8,917 nucleotides of DNA from Verrucomicrobiota bacterium (GCA_003972865.1 QOAX01000065.1:1-8917), one strand, 5' to 3'; positions 1 through 8,362 are shown, counted from the stretch's first letter. Numbers and translations are program-made. The notes: generated by a model not told the origin, from the sequence alone.

Positions 1-14
1 ATCGATACAGCCTG

Positions 15-33
15 ATCTGTTCGTCAAACAGAT
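15..33. repeat. Small perfect hairpin upstream of the addB-like gene
   Basis: ATCTGTT (15-21) and AACAGAT (27-33) form a perfect 7-bp inverted repeat around a 5-nt loop. No T-run follows, so it is not a typical intrinsic terminator. It could be an operator or the end of an upstream transcript. The same leader holds a second, wider inverted repeat: GATACCACG (31-39) with CGTGGTATC (85-93). The second arm ends 9 bp before the gene start at 103. The function is not known. Confidence 0.35.
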
Positions 34-102
34 ACCACGTTCATGCCGGCTGTTTTCACATGAGACCGTTTTTGTCCCATCGGGCGTGGTATCGATTGCG
101 CC

Positions 103-2967
103 ATGATGAGTAGCCCAATAGAATCGAGCGAAGGAATGGGTGTCGCCCCGAAAATAACTTACCTCACCTGGGACAAACCGCTGCTGACCTCGGCAACGGA
201 GTGGCTGCTCGCCGACGAGTCCAGCGATTCCGCTGACTTAAGCGCCACGCTCCTGCTTTTGCCGACCCAACAAGCCGGACGCCGGTTGCGCGAGGCGCTC
301 GCGACCGAAATGGCACGGCGCGGCGGCGGCCTGTTCCCGCCGCAAACGGCGCTCCCTGCGGTGATGCTTGCCGGTGGTGAATCAGGCGAGCCTATTGCCG
401 ACACGGTGGCTTGTCTATGGCATTGGGTGAACGTGTTGCAGGGTGAATCGATTGGGCGTTGTGCGGCGCTTTTCCCGCGGTTGCCGTCGGTCGTGGATTT
501 CAACTGGTGCCGCCTGATGGCGCGCTCGCTGCATGAACTGCGCGGCGCACTGGTCGATGCCGGCTGGGACTGTGCTGCCGTGGCCAGGTCGGAGCATTGC
601 GAGAAGGAATCACAGCGCTGGAAGGACTTGGCCAAGCTCGAGTCCGTTTACCGCAAATCGCTGGCCAAGGCGGGTTTGTGCGATGTACACGATGCCAGGC
701 GCGCCGTTGCGGCCAAGCCGGTATTGCCGGAAGGCATCTGTCGGGTCGTGCTGTTGGGTGTTACCGATCTGGTGCCGCTTGTGCAGTCCGCGCTTGGCCA
801 AGCGGCTGTGCAGGGGGCGGCGATCGAGTCGGTGGTGTTTGGCCCGGAAGGCGGCGAGTCGCTGTTCGACGACTGGGGCCGGCCGGTGCCGGAGCAGTGG
901 TGTGGGCGTGAGTTGTCCTTGGCCAACGAGCGGCTTCACCCGTCACTTGATGAGCGCACGCAGGCGCGTGATGTGGCCAACTGGCTGAAGCGGTACGGAA
1001 AAAATGTTTACCAAACCGTCGGTGCCGGTGCCGCCGACCCCGGCGTCGTCCCGCACCTGGAGCGCGAACTGGGCAACGTCGGCATCCGGCACTTCAATCC
1101 GGCTGGCCGGCAGTGCCGATTCACGGCGGTGTACGCTTTCATCAAGTCGTTGTTCGCGGTGCTTCAACATCCAAGCTTCAACAACGCCGACGCATTTCTC
1201 CGCCTGCCGGACAGTTGGGATTGGCTGGCGGCACAGGATGAGACGATCGAGCCGACCCAACTGTTGGCCGGCCTGGATGAGTTGCGGGGGGAGCATCTGC
1301 CGGCCGACTTGGCCGCGGCGGCTGCGCTTGATTTTGTGAAGCGCAGTGAAACGGAAAACATCAGTCGCCGCATTACAGCCCGGTCGGCGCTCCGCCTGTT
1401 GCAAAGTGCCCTGGCTGCGTTGAGCAAAAATCCACCGTCTGTCGGCCTAGCCGGGTTTTTGAAAACAACGTTCGCTCAAAGGCAGTTCGACAGCGCCGAC
1501 CCGGCAGACGCAATGAACATCGAGCTGCTGCGGCAATTAAACGAGCGACTGGCCAGGCTGGATGCCGCCGTGCCCGCCAGGGCCAAGCGCAACCCGGTTG
1601 CCGAGTTGGCGCTGGTGCTGGAGGATCTTGGGCGCGAGTCAGTGATCTTGGAACGGCCTTCCGATACGGTTGATTTGCAGGGTTGGCTGGAACTGGCGTG
1701 GGAGGACGCGCCGCACCTGCTCGTCACGGGTGCGAACGAGGGGCATCTGCCGGCGTCGATCCACGGTGATCGTTTTCTCCCGGAGAGCATCCGCGCCGGG
1801 CTTGGATTGCGCACCAACGGCGATCGTCTCGCCCGTGACGCCTGGCTGCTTGAGTTGCTGTTGAACAGCCGGGCCAGGAAGGGGCGGGTCGATTTATTCG
1901 TCGGTCGCCAGCGCATCAACGGCGACCCGCTCAAACCGTCACGCCTCCTGTTCCGCTGCCCGGACGAGCAGTTGCCCGCTCGCGTGGTGCATCTGTTTGA
2001 GAAACTGCCAACCGATGAGCAGCCGCCGTCGTGGAGTGCGCCATGGAAGTTGACGACAGGGGAGGTGAAGCCGGTCGAAACACTCGGCGTCACATCCATC
2101 GCCTCGTATCTCGACTGCTCGTACCGGTTTTATCTGCGACATGTGTTGCGGATGGAGGCGCTCGACCTCGAGCAGCGCGAGCTCGATGCCCGCGGCTTTG
2201 GTTCACTGGTGCACCACGTGCTTGACGCGTACGGCAGGAATGTTTCCGCGCGAGGAACTGAAGACGCTAAACTCATTCAGCAATATTTCATTGCGGAGCT
2301 GGGTCGCCAAGTGGAGCAACAGTTTGGCAAACGACTGTCTCTGCCACTGACCGTGCAGCGCGAGATCGCCAGAAAACGATTGATGCTCGTTGCCCTGGAG
2401 CAATCCAAGGCGCGGCGGGAAGGTTGGGCAATTATCGACACGGAGCGACCGTTTGAGGTGACGCTGGATAGGCTGTTGATCAGTGGCCGGATTGACCGGA
2501 TTGAGAAAAATGCAAACACTGGCGAAGTGCGGGTGCTGGATTACAAAACATCCAACAAGGCCAAGCCGCCGGCCGGTGCCCATTGGCGACGGTTCAACGA
2601 GGCACGCGACGGGGAAATTGTGCCAGGATACGCACGGTTCCAGATCGGTGACAAAATGTATCGTTGGAAAAATCTGCAGCTTCCGCTTTACGCCTGGGCG
2701 TTGGAGCAGGAGTTCGGAACGGCGATTGCCTTGGGCTATTTTAACATCCCAGAAGTCGGCGCGAACACCGGCATATCGTTGTTGGAGCCTTACGACCGTG
2801 AGTTGTCCAACTCGGCGATGGTGTGCGCAAAAGGGGTTGTTGCAGACGTGAAAGCGGGGCGGTTTTGGCCGCCGTTCTCCAAGCCCAAGTATGATGACTT
2901 TAAAGGGATTCTTTTTGGCCAGGCGACGAAGACAGCCATTGAGCCGGGCAAGGAGGGCGCGGCATGA
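103..2967 (+). CDS. addB: AddB-like subunit of an AddAB-type helicase-nuclease (inactive helicase fold plus PD-(D/E)XK nuclease)
   Basis: Likely the partner subunit of a double-strand-break resection enzyme that works with the AddA-like protein encoded next. The N-terminus has an AddB/RecC-style degenerate helicase fold: LLLLPTQQAGRRL near residues 50-62 stands where a Walker A loop would be, with no GKT/S. GANEGHLP (543-550) is the AddB/RecC-type signature. The C-terminus is a RecB-family nuclease: C672 in DCSYRFYL, H704-H705 in LVHHVLD, GRID (D798), LDYKTS (D813, K815) and QLPLY (Q859). Classical AddB uses four cysteines for a 4Fe-4S cluster. Here C672 is kept, but the C-terminal three-cysteine group is absent and only one Cys follows Q859. 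At 954 aa it is shorter than Bacillus AddB (about 1160). The start is ambiguous: ATG at 103 or at 106 (ATGAGTAGC), neither with a Shine-Dalgarno. It ends in a 4-bp ATGA overlap with the next gene. The family is confident; the symbol rests on the pairing. Confidence 0.85.
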   Translation: MMSSPIESSEGMGVAPKITYLTWDKPLLTSATEWLLADESSDSADLSATLLLLPTQQAGRRLREALATEMARRGGGLFPPQTALPAVMLAGGESGEPIADTVACLWHWVNVLQGESIGRCAALFPRLPSVVDFNWCRLMARSLHELRGALVDAGWDCAAVARSEHCEKESQRWKDLAKLESVYRKSLAKAGLCDVHDARRAVAAKPVLPEGICRVVLLGVTDLVPLVQSALGQAAVQGAAIESVVFGPEGGESLFDDWGRPVPEQWCGRELSLANERLHPSLDERTQARDVANWLKRYGKNVYQTVGAGAADPGVVPHLERELGNVGIRHFNPAGRQCRFTAVYAFIKSLFAVLQHPSFNNADAFLRLPDSWDWLAAQDETIEPTQLLAGLDELRGEHLPADLAAAAALDFVKRSETENISRRITARSALRLLQSALAALSKNPPSVGLAGFLKTTFAQRQFDSADPADAMNIELLRQLNERLARLDAAVPARAKRNPVAELALVLEDLGRESVILERPSDTVDLQGWLELAWEDAPHLLVTGANEGHLPASIHGDRFLPESIRAGLGLRTNGDRLARDAWLLELLLNSRARKGRVDLFVGRQRINGDPLKPSRLLFRCPDEQLPARVVHLFEKLPTDEQPPSWSAPWKLTTGEVKPVETLGVTSIASYLDCSYRFYLRHVLRMEALDLEQRELDARGFGSLVHHVLDAYGRNVSARGTEDAKLIQQYFIAELGRQVEQQFGKRLSLPLTVQREIARKRLMLVALEQSKARREGWAIIDTERPFEVTLDRLLISGRIDRIEKNANTGEVRVLDYKTSNKAKPPAGAHWRRFNEARDGEIVPGYARFQIGDKMYRWKNLQLPLYAWALEQEFGTAIALGYFNIPEVGANTGISLLEPYDRELSNSAMVCAKGVVADVKAGRFWPPFSKPKYDDFKGILFGQATKTAIEPGKEGAA
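2950..2956 (+). promoter_or_regulatory. Strong Shine-Dalgarno for the addA-like gene
   Basis: AAGGAGG lies 7 nt before the ATG at 2964, inside the last codons of the addB-like gene. It fixes the addA-like start. Together with the 4-bp stop/start overlap it suggests coupled translation of the two subunits. No other gene in the window has a comparable site. Confidence 0.75.
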
Positions 2968-5900
2968 GGGAAATTCCGAACACGATGATCCGAGCCTCGG
3001 CCGGTTCGGGAAAAACCTTCCAACTCACCACCCGCTTTATCCGGCTGCTGCTCAACGGCCAAGCGCCGGAACGGATCATCGCGCTGACGTTCACCCGCAA
3101 GGCGGCCGGGGAATTCTTTGAGGGCATCCTGACCAAATTGGCCAAGGCCGCGAGTGACCCGGAGGAGGCCAAACGCTTGGCCGGGGACATCGGCCAAGCG
3201 GAGGGTGATTTTGGGCCGGATGATTTCCGATCGGCACTGCGGGATCTGGTGAAGAAGATGAACCGGCTGTCACTGGGGACGATCGACGGTTTTTTTCATC
3301 GGATGCTGGGGATGTTTTCGCTCGAATACGGCCTGGGTGGAGATTTCGAGATGATGAGTGAGTTTGAGCGAAAGCATACCCGTTTGTCGGTGCTCGAAAG
3401 TTTGTTCGCACAGAGCCGGGGGAATCGCGGGGGGCAGGAGAGTTTGATCCAGTCGCACCGGTTGGCGACAGCCGGGCAGGAGCGGCGCGATTTTGTGAAC
3501 TCTTTCACGGAACATTTGAATCGCTGCCACGAACTTTTACAACGCGTGCCTGAGGCGAACCGCTGGGGATCGCCGGAGAGAATTTGGCCGAGTGGCAATC
3601 CGTGGGTGAAGCAGAAACAGGACTTGCCCGAAATGGTGCAGGATTGGAGGGGGTTGATCGGCGGGGGCGAATTCTCCGGCAAGCTTTGCAACGCCTGGGA
3701 AAAGATCGCGGATCACCTCGCCGGATGGGTGCCAGGGCTGAGCCTCAAGCCTCCGTCCTCAGTCGTTTTTGATCGTGCGATTGCAGGGTTGGATGAAATG
3801 GAGAACGGAGATTGGGAACTACCCTTTGACAGGAAAGTCTTTTTCCCATCAAAGAAGTTTTGCCGGAAACTTGCGTGGATTCTCCGGCATTGCGTGGCGT
3901 GGGAACTGGAAATGAGACTCACCCGCACGAAAGGCATTCACAGTTTGCTTTCGGCATATGAGGAAGTTTACGACGTCCAGGTGCGCCGGGCGGGTCGGTT
4001 GACGTTTTCCGATTTGCCGATGCTGCTTGCGCCGCGCGAAGGCCACGCGGTGTTGGGGGGTGGTGGCCCAAATCAACTCGACATAGAATACCGACTCGAC
4101 GGCGCGTTCGACCACTGGTTGCTCGATGAATTTCAGGACACCAGTACGGTGCAGTGGCGCGTCATGGAGAATCTCATCGACGAGGTGATGCAGGATCCGG
4201 AGGGACAACGAACGTTCTTTTGTGTCGGTGACCCCAAGCAGTCGATTTACCAGTGGCGCGGTGGTGATCCGACGCTTTTCGACCGCATCGAGGCCCGGTA
4301 CCAAGCCGCTGCCTCCGGGGAGTTCGACACGATCTCGCTGGATGTATCGTGGCGCTCCTGCGGGGCGGTGCTGGACTTGGTCAACGCCGTTTTCGGCTCA
4401 CCCGCCGTACTGCAACAGTTTGATAAAAACCAAACGGCAGCCGGCCGCTGGGCGGCAACCTGGGAAAAGCATCAACCCGCCAAGCCAAGGGCCGATGAGG
4501 ACGGGCACGCCATGTACATCACTGTCGAGGCCAGGGAGGAGCGATGGGCGTTGGTGGCTCATTTGCTCGATCGCATTCAGCCCGTCGCGAACGGCTTGAA
4601 CTGCGCAATCATCGTCCAGAAAAACAACACGGTTCGTGAGGTGGTGGATTTCCTGCGCGGTGCACTCCCGGACGTGCCGGTCGTGGGAGAGTCGGCGACC
4701 AATCCCGGCGCGGACAATCCGCTTGGAATGGCGCTGCTTTCCCTTTTCCGGGCGGCGGCGCATCCGCGCGAACGATTCAGCGGGGGGCATATTTTGCTGA
4801 CACCCCTGGCCAAGCTGGTTCCGTCCGACCCGGATGAACGCCAGGCCGCTCTACGCAGTGTGCAACGCGATGTCTATCAATGGGGTTTCGAGCCGGTGGT
4901 TTCCGGTTGGCTCGGCCTCATCGACAAATCGAACATGAATCCTTTTGCGCAGTGGCGGGCGAGACAGTTCCTCGACTTGGCGAGGCAGTTCGACGAGACC
5001 GGCAGTCGGGACATCGACGAGTTTGTTCAATTTGTGACGGCACAGGAAACGGCCGATGCTCCCGGGGCAAACGTCGTCCAGGTGATGACCATCCACAAGG
5101 CGAAGGGATTGACGTTCGATGCCACCATTGTGCCCGACGTCGAGGGTTCCCGTCTCGATGAAGTGCCAAGGGACGCCTTGTACACGCACAAAACCGAAGA
5201 CGCCGATGCCGACTGGATTCTCTCCCTGCCGAGCAAGGAAATTTGCGAAGTGGATGATCAACTCGGCACGGCACTCGCCGAGGCACGCTCCGAGGCGTGT
5301 TACGAAAATTTTTGCAAGCTCTACGTCGGGCTCACCCGGGCAAGCCACGGGTTGTACGTGGTATCCACGGAGCGCAAGCCAAGCAGCAGATCAGCAAATT
5401 ATATCCGCCTGTTGAACGAGACTTTGGCGGAAGGGGACAGCAAACCGCTTGACGGCGCGCCGGTTTCTGCCGGGATTGTTTTCGAGCGCGGAGACTTCGC
5501 CTGGACGGAGGCCAAGCGGCCGGAAGCCCGCAAGCCAAAGGCTGAACCGGCGCTTGTCCAGGCCGGCAGGGGTCATGTCCGCCTGGCCAGGCGGCGTGCG
5601 TCGGATCATGAAGCAGTTGTTTTGTCCGGCGTCCAGTTGTTCGAGGCGGGCGGTGCGGATGCCATCTCGTTTGGCCTGGCCGTCCACAAGGTTTTCGAGC
5701 AGGTCGAGTGGGCAGACGATACAACCCTGGCCAGGCTGGCACTGCTTCGGGAGACGATGCCGGAGGCGGTCGATGAGGTGGCGCGTTGCCTGGCTAACAA
5801 GGCCTTGGCCAATCGCCTGGCCAAGCCGGAAGGGGACGTGCACCTCTGGCGCGAGCGCGCCTTCGACTTGGTGGTGGAGAACGAATTCATCTCCGGCGTG

Positions 5901-6116
5901 TTCGACCGGGTGCATGTGTACGCCGATCGGGCAGAGATTCTCGACTTCAAAAGTGACCGGGTGGGGGATGAGGCATCGATGAAGAAGGCTGCCGAAAAAT
6001 ACACCCCACAGATGATGACTTATCGCCAGGCCCTGGCCAAGCTCACCGGTCTGGCCGAGTCAACCATCCGTAGCAGCTTAATATTCACCCACCCATGCGA
6101 GGTGGTGGAGGTGTGA
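2964..6116 (+). CDS. addA: AddA-like subunit: UvrD/RecB-type superfamily 1 helicase with C-terminal PD-(D/E)XK nuclease
   Basis: ATP-driven 3'-5' DNA translocase and nuclease, expected to unwind and degrade DNA ends with the AddB-like subunit during recombinational repair. All main SF1A motifs are visible: Walker A ASAGSGKT (11-18, K17), Ia ALTFTRKAA (40-48), Walker B LLDEFQDTS (D388, E389), motif III GDPKQSIYQWRGGDP (D423, Q426), motif IV SWRS (R464), motif V MTIHKAKGL (708-716) and motif VI YVGLTRAS (R792 as arginine finger). The nuclease follows: AVHKVFE (H908), GVFDRV (D981), LDFKSD (D994, K996) and QMMTY (Q1016, Y1020). Both helicase and nuclease look catalytically intact. The protein starts almost at the Walker loop and lacks the N-terminal Q-motif stretch of Bacillus AddA; it is also shorter (1050 against about 1230 aa). 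RecB is the alternative name, but the nuclease-bearing partner fits AddAB better. The start is fixed by a strong Shine-Dalgarno. Confidence 0.92.
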   Translation: MREIPNTMIRASAGSGKTFQLTTRFIRLLLNGQAPERIIALTFTRKAAGEFFEGILTKLAKAASDPEEAKRLAGDIGQAEGDFGPDDFRSALRDLVKKMNRLSLGTIDGFFHRMLGMFSLEYGLGGDFEMMSEFERKHTRLSVLESLFAQSRGNRGGQESLIQSHRLATAGQERRDFVNSFTEHLNRCHELLQRVPEANRWGSPERIWPSGNPWVKQKQDLPEMVQDWRGLIGGGEFSGKLCNAWEKIADHLAGWVPGLSLKPPSSVVFDRAIAGLDEMENGDWELPFDRKVFFPSKKFCRKLAWILRHCVAWELEMRLTRTKGIHSLLSAYEEVYDVQVRRAGRLTFSDLPMLLAPREGHAVLGGGGPNQLDIEYRLDGAFDHWLLDEFQDTSTVQWRVMENLIDEVMQDPEGQRTFFCVGDPKQSIYQWRGGDPTLFDRIEARYQAAASGEFDTISLDVSWRSCGAVLDLVNAVFGSPAVLQQFDKNQTAAGRWAATWEKHQPAKPRADEDGHAMYITVEAREERWALVAHLLDRIQPVANGLNCAIIVQKNNTVREVVDFLRGALPDVPVVGESATNPGADNPLGMALLSLFRAAAHPRERFSGGHILLTPLAKLVPSDPDERQAALRSVQRDVYQWGFEPVVSGWLGLIDKSNMNPFAQWRARQFLDLARQFDETGSRDIDEFVQFVTAQETADAPGANVVQVMTIHKAKGLTFDATIVPDVEGSRLDEVPRDALYTHKTEDADADWILSLPSKEICEVDDQLGTALAEARSEACYENFCKLYVGLTRASHGLYVVSTERKPSSRSANYIRLLNETLAEGDSKPLDGAPVSAGIVFERGDFAWTEAKRPEARKPKAEPALVQAGRGHVRLARRRASDHEAVVLSGVQLFEAGGADAISFGLAVHKVFEQVEWADDTTLARLALLRETMPEAVDEVARCLANKALANRLAKPEGDVHLWRERAFDLVVENEFISGVFDRVHVYADRAEILDFKSDRVGDEASMKKAAEKYTPQMMTYRQALAKLTGLAESTIRSSLIFTHPCEVVEV

Positions 6117-6117
6117 A

Positions 6118-6134
6118 GCTTTGGTTGGCCAAGC
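6118..6134. repeat. Weak stem-loop in the gap between convergent genes
   Basis: The gap between the addA-like stop and the oxidoreductase stop is only 19 bp. GCTTTGG (6118-6124) can pair with CCAAGC (6129-6134) with one bulged T and a TTGG loop. There is no U-tract on either strand, so a terminator role is doubtful. The gap also contains one copy of the repeated GGCCAAG word (6127-6133). Confidence 0.25.
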
Positions 6135-6135
6135 G

Positions 6136-7278
6136 CTACACGTCCTTCCACGCGCGATCTTTCGCCGAGGCGAGGACGGCGTCGCAGACTTGGGCGGTTT
6201 CGAGCGCGTCGCGGAAGGTGGGGGCGCAGGATTCGCCGCTGTCGAGGCTGGCTAGGAAGTCAGCGACTTGATGCACGAAGGTGTGCTCGTAGCCGATGCA
6301 CAACCCGGGCACCCACCACTTGTCCATGTACGGCATGTCGCCGTCGGTGATGTGCACGGTGCGCCAGCCGCGGGTGTTGGGGTCATCGCTGTGATCGAAA
6401 AACTCGAGCCGGTTTAGATCGTGCAAATCCCAGCGAATGGAGGCGTCGGCGCCGTTGATTTCAAACGTGTACAGCGCCTTGTGCCCGCGCGCGTATCGGG
6501 TGGACTCAAACAGGCCAAGCGAGCCGTTGGCAAAGTGGCAGTGGAAAATGCACGCGTCGTCGATGCCGACTGCCTGCTTCTCGCCGGTGGCGGTGTGCAC
6601 GCGTTCCTTGATGAACGTCTCGGTCACAGCCGACACGTCGCTGATGCTGCCGTTGAGCCAGATGGCGGTGTCGATGCAGTGCGCCAGCAAGTCGCCGGTC
6701 ACGCCGCTGCCGGCTGCGTCCACGTCCAGCCGCCACAGCCCCTCTCCGCCCTGCGGCAGATCAGCACTGATGGTCCAGTCCTGCAGAAAGTTGGCACGGT
6801 AGTGGAAGATCTGGCCAAGCTTGCCGGAGTCGACGATCTGCTTGGCCAAGGTGACGGCCGGGACGCGGCGGTAGTTGTACCACACCGTGTTCGGCACGCC
6901 GGCCTTCTCGACGGCATCCACCATCGGCGCACTCTCCTCCGCCGTGCGCGCCAGCGGCTTCTCGCACAGCACCATCTTGCCCGCCTCGGCGGCGGCGATG
7001 GCGATCTCGGCGTGGAAATTATTCGGCGTGCAGATGTCAATCGCGTCGATGTCGTCGCGCTTCACCAGTTCGCGCCAATCGCTCTCCGTCGATTCAAAGC
7101 CCCACTGCTCCGCAAACGCTGCCCGCCGTTCCTCGTTGCGCGCACAGATGGCCTTGAGCACAGGGCGATGGCCGAGATCCGGAAAAAAGTCGTTGACGCG
7201 CTTGTAACCGTTCGTGTGAGTGCGGCCCATGAAGCCGTAGCCCACGAGTCCGATGTTGAGTGGTTTTTTTTCGCTCAT
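6136..7278 (-). CDS. Gfo/Idh/MocA family NAD(P)-dependent oxidoreductase
   Basis: Predicted cytosolic sugar or cyclitol dehydrogenase of 380 aa, the normal size for the family. The N-terminal Rossmann fold shows GLVGYGFMG (10-18) for dinucleotide binding. CEKPLA (105-110) is the family EKP motif, with catalytic-type K107. The C-terminal substrate domain has the W-R...GSG...GDLLAHCID stretch (182-203) with D196 and H200, the usual position of the catalytic Asp and His. I start it at the ATG at 7278 (M-S-E-K-K-P), because the Rossmann fold begins at once and the stop of the upstream gene is 14 bp away. An in-frame ATG at 7350 would add 24 Arg-rich residues read from the neighbour's coding region. 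No Shine-Dalgarno is seen; the context is AACC-ATGAG. It is the second gene of a pair with the TIM-barrel gene. The family is well supported; the substrate is unknown. Confidence 0.92.
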   Translation of the reverse strand: MSEKKPLNIGLVGYGFMGRTHTNGYKRVNDFFPDLGHRPVLKAICARNEERRAAFAEQWGFESTESDWRELVKRDDIDAIDICTPNNFHAEIAIAAAEAGKMVLCEKPLARTAEESAPMVDAVEKAGVPNTVWYNYRRVPAVTLAKQIVDSGKLGQIFHYRANFLQDWTISADLPQGGEGLWRLDVDAAGSGVTGDLLAHCIDTAIWLNGSISDVSAVTETFIKERVHTATGEKQAVGIDDACIFHCHFANGSLGLFESTRYARGHKALYTFEINGADASIRWDLHDLNRLEFFDHSDDPNTRGWRTVHITDGDMPYMDKWWVPGLCIGYEHTFVHQVADFLASLDSGESCAPTFRDALETAQVCDAVLASAKDRAWKDV

Positions 7279-7292
7279 GGTTCGTAAAAATC

Positions 7293-8318
7293 TTACTCCC
7301 AGCCGTGGGCGTCGCCGACGTCTATCATCGCCTTGAGGATGGTGTTCCACGTTGCCGGGTTTTCCAGCGTGGCGTTGGGGAACATGCAGCCGTCCCAGCA
7401 GATGTGTTTCATGCCGCGATCGGCGGCATCCTTCAGCCAGTAGCCGGCGCAGCGGGTGATGTCCAGTTTGCCGTTGGGGTCATCGGCGGGGCAGTGCTTG
7501 CCGGTCTTGTCGTGGTCGCCGGCGCCGTGCACTTCGCCGTCGTTTTGGGCGACATGGAAATCGATGGTCCACGGTCGGAGCTTGTCGGTCATTTGCCCGT
7601 AAGCCGCCCAAAACTCCTCGTCGTTGTAGCCTTCCTTCAACAGCGCGTGCTCGGGCGCGTTGTAGCCGAGTGTGTAAAGATAGGTGTGCGCGAGGTCGGC
7701 CTGGAAGCCAAGCGCCTCGGGCATGCCGACGCCCTCGAGCACATCGAGCATGTCCTTCCAGCTATGCATGCCGGCCCAGCAAATCTCGCCCTCGGCGGCC
7801 AGTCGCTCACCGTGGTCGGCGGCAATCGTCGCTGCTTCTTTGAATGTCTCCACGATTTGTGCCGTGTTGGCTGCGGCATCCTCGCGCCATTTCTCCACAC
7901 CGAACTCGGCTGAGTCGATGCGGATCACGCCGTACTTGCGCGCACCGTGCTCATTGAAAATCTTCGCAATGCGACAGGCCATCCTCACCGCGTCGAGAAA
8001 TTTGCCGCGCTGCTCGGCATTGCCCATCGCGGAGTCACCTACGGTGCCCGGCCAAATGGGCGCGACGAGCGAGCCAATATCAAAACCCTTGCTGACGATG
8101 AGATCGGCGATGCCTTTCAGGTCATCATCGGTGGCGTTGGGGTCGGTGTGCGGCAGAAACAGGAAGTAATCGATGCCATCGAATTTCTGGCCATCCACCT
8201 CGGCGGCGGCAGTGAGGTCGAGCATGTGCTCGAGGCTGATCGGCGGTTCCTGGCCTTCGTCGTCGCCTTTGCCGACGAGTCCGGGCCACATGGCATTGTG
8301 TAACTTGGGTGCACTCAT
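7293..8318 (-). CDS. Sugar phosphate isomerase/epimerase-like TIM-barrel protein (xylose isomerase-like, AP endonuclease family 2 fold)
   Basis: Predicted cytosolic metal-dependent sugar isomerase or epimerase, 341 aa. The fold assignment comes from alternating strand and helix segments with candidate metal ligands at strand ends: E176 in AAEGEI, D208/H211 in FQADLAH, H255 in DFHVAQNDG and D309 in CWDGCMF. Family members usually carry Glu at the last position, so the Asp is a minor variation or my alignment is off. No signal peptide or membrane segment is seen. The ATG at 8318 (M-S-A-P) starts the conserved region and has no Shine-Dalgarno; its context is AACC-ATGAG, like the next gene. It is probably first in an operon with the oxidoreductase 14 bp downstream; such pairs interconvert and oxidise sugars or inositols. 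It is not true XylA: too short, and lacking XylA's conserved blocks as far as I can see. The substrate is unknown. Confidence 0.82.
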   Translation of the reverse strand: MSAPKLHNAMWPGLVGKGDDEGQEPPISLEHMLDLTAAAEVDGQKFDGIDYFLFLPHTDPNATDDDLKGIADLIVSKGFDIGSLVAPIWPGTVGDSAMGNAEQRGKFLDAVRMACRIAKIFNEHGARKYGVIRIDSAEFGVEKWREDAAANTAQIVETFKEAATIAADHGERLAAEGEICWAGMHSWKDMLDVLEGVGMPEALGFQADLAHTYLYTLGYNAPEHALLKEGYNDEEFWAAYGQMTDKLRPWTIDFHVAQNDGEVHGAGDHDKTGKHCPADDPNGKLDITRCAGYWLKDAADRGMKHICWDGCMFPNATLENPATWNTILKAMIDVGDAHGWE

Positions 8319-8338
8319 GGTTATGTTTGGTTTGAAAT

Positions 8339-8354
8339 GTAAATCCGTAAATCG
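8339..8354. repeat. 8-bp tandem direct repeat in the leader of the isomerase gene
   Basis: GTAAATCC (8339-8346) is followed directly by GTAAATCG (8347-8354), a 7-of-8 match. It lies 20-36 bp upstream of the isomerase ATG, between the candidate promoter and the gene, where an operator would be expected. It could be chance. Confidence 0.3.
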
Positions 8355-8362
8355 GGCCGGGA

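Noticed and set aside
1476..2099. 207-codon open frame on the - strand inside addB
   Set aside because: Ser/Arg-rich shadow opposite the conserved GANEGHLP region of the AddB-like protein.
103..6116. RecBCD or a CRISPR/anti-phage nuclease-helicase system
   Set aside because: Only two subunits are present, both with PD-(D/E)XK nuclease motifs, and no RecC or RecD neighbour is visible. This is the AddAB layout of general recombination; nothing points to a dedicated defence system.
6421..7287. 288-codon open frame on the + strand
   Set aside because: It lies opposite the oxidoreductase gene. Its translation is low-complexity (Val, Ala, Gly, His-rich) without recognisable motifs, as expected for an antisense shadow in GC-rich DNA.
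7279..7350. 24-residue N-terminal extension of the oxidoreductase (ATG at 7350)
   Set aside because: It would overlap the isomerase coding end by 58 bp and adds an Arg-rich tail before the Rossmann fold; ATG 7278 fits the family length.
7260..7913. 217-codon open frame on the + strand opposite the isomerase
   Set aside because: Antisense shadow of a well-supported gene; Val/Ala-rich translation and no family resemblance.
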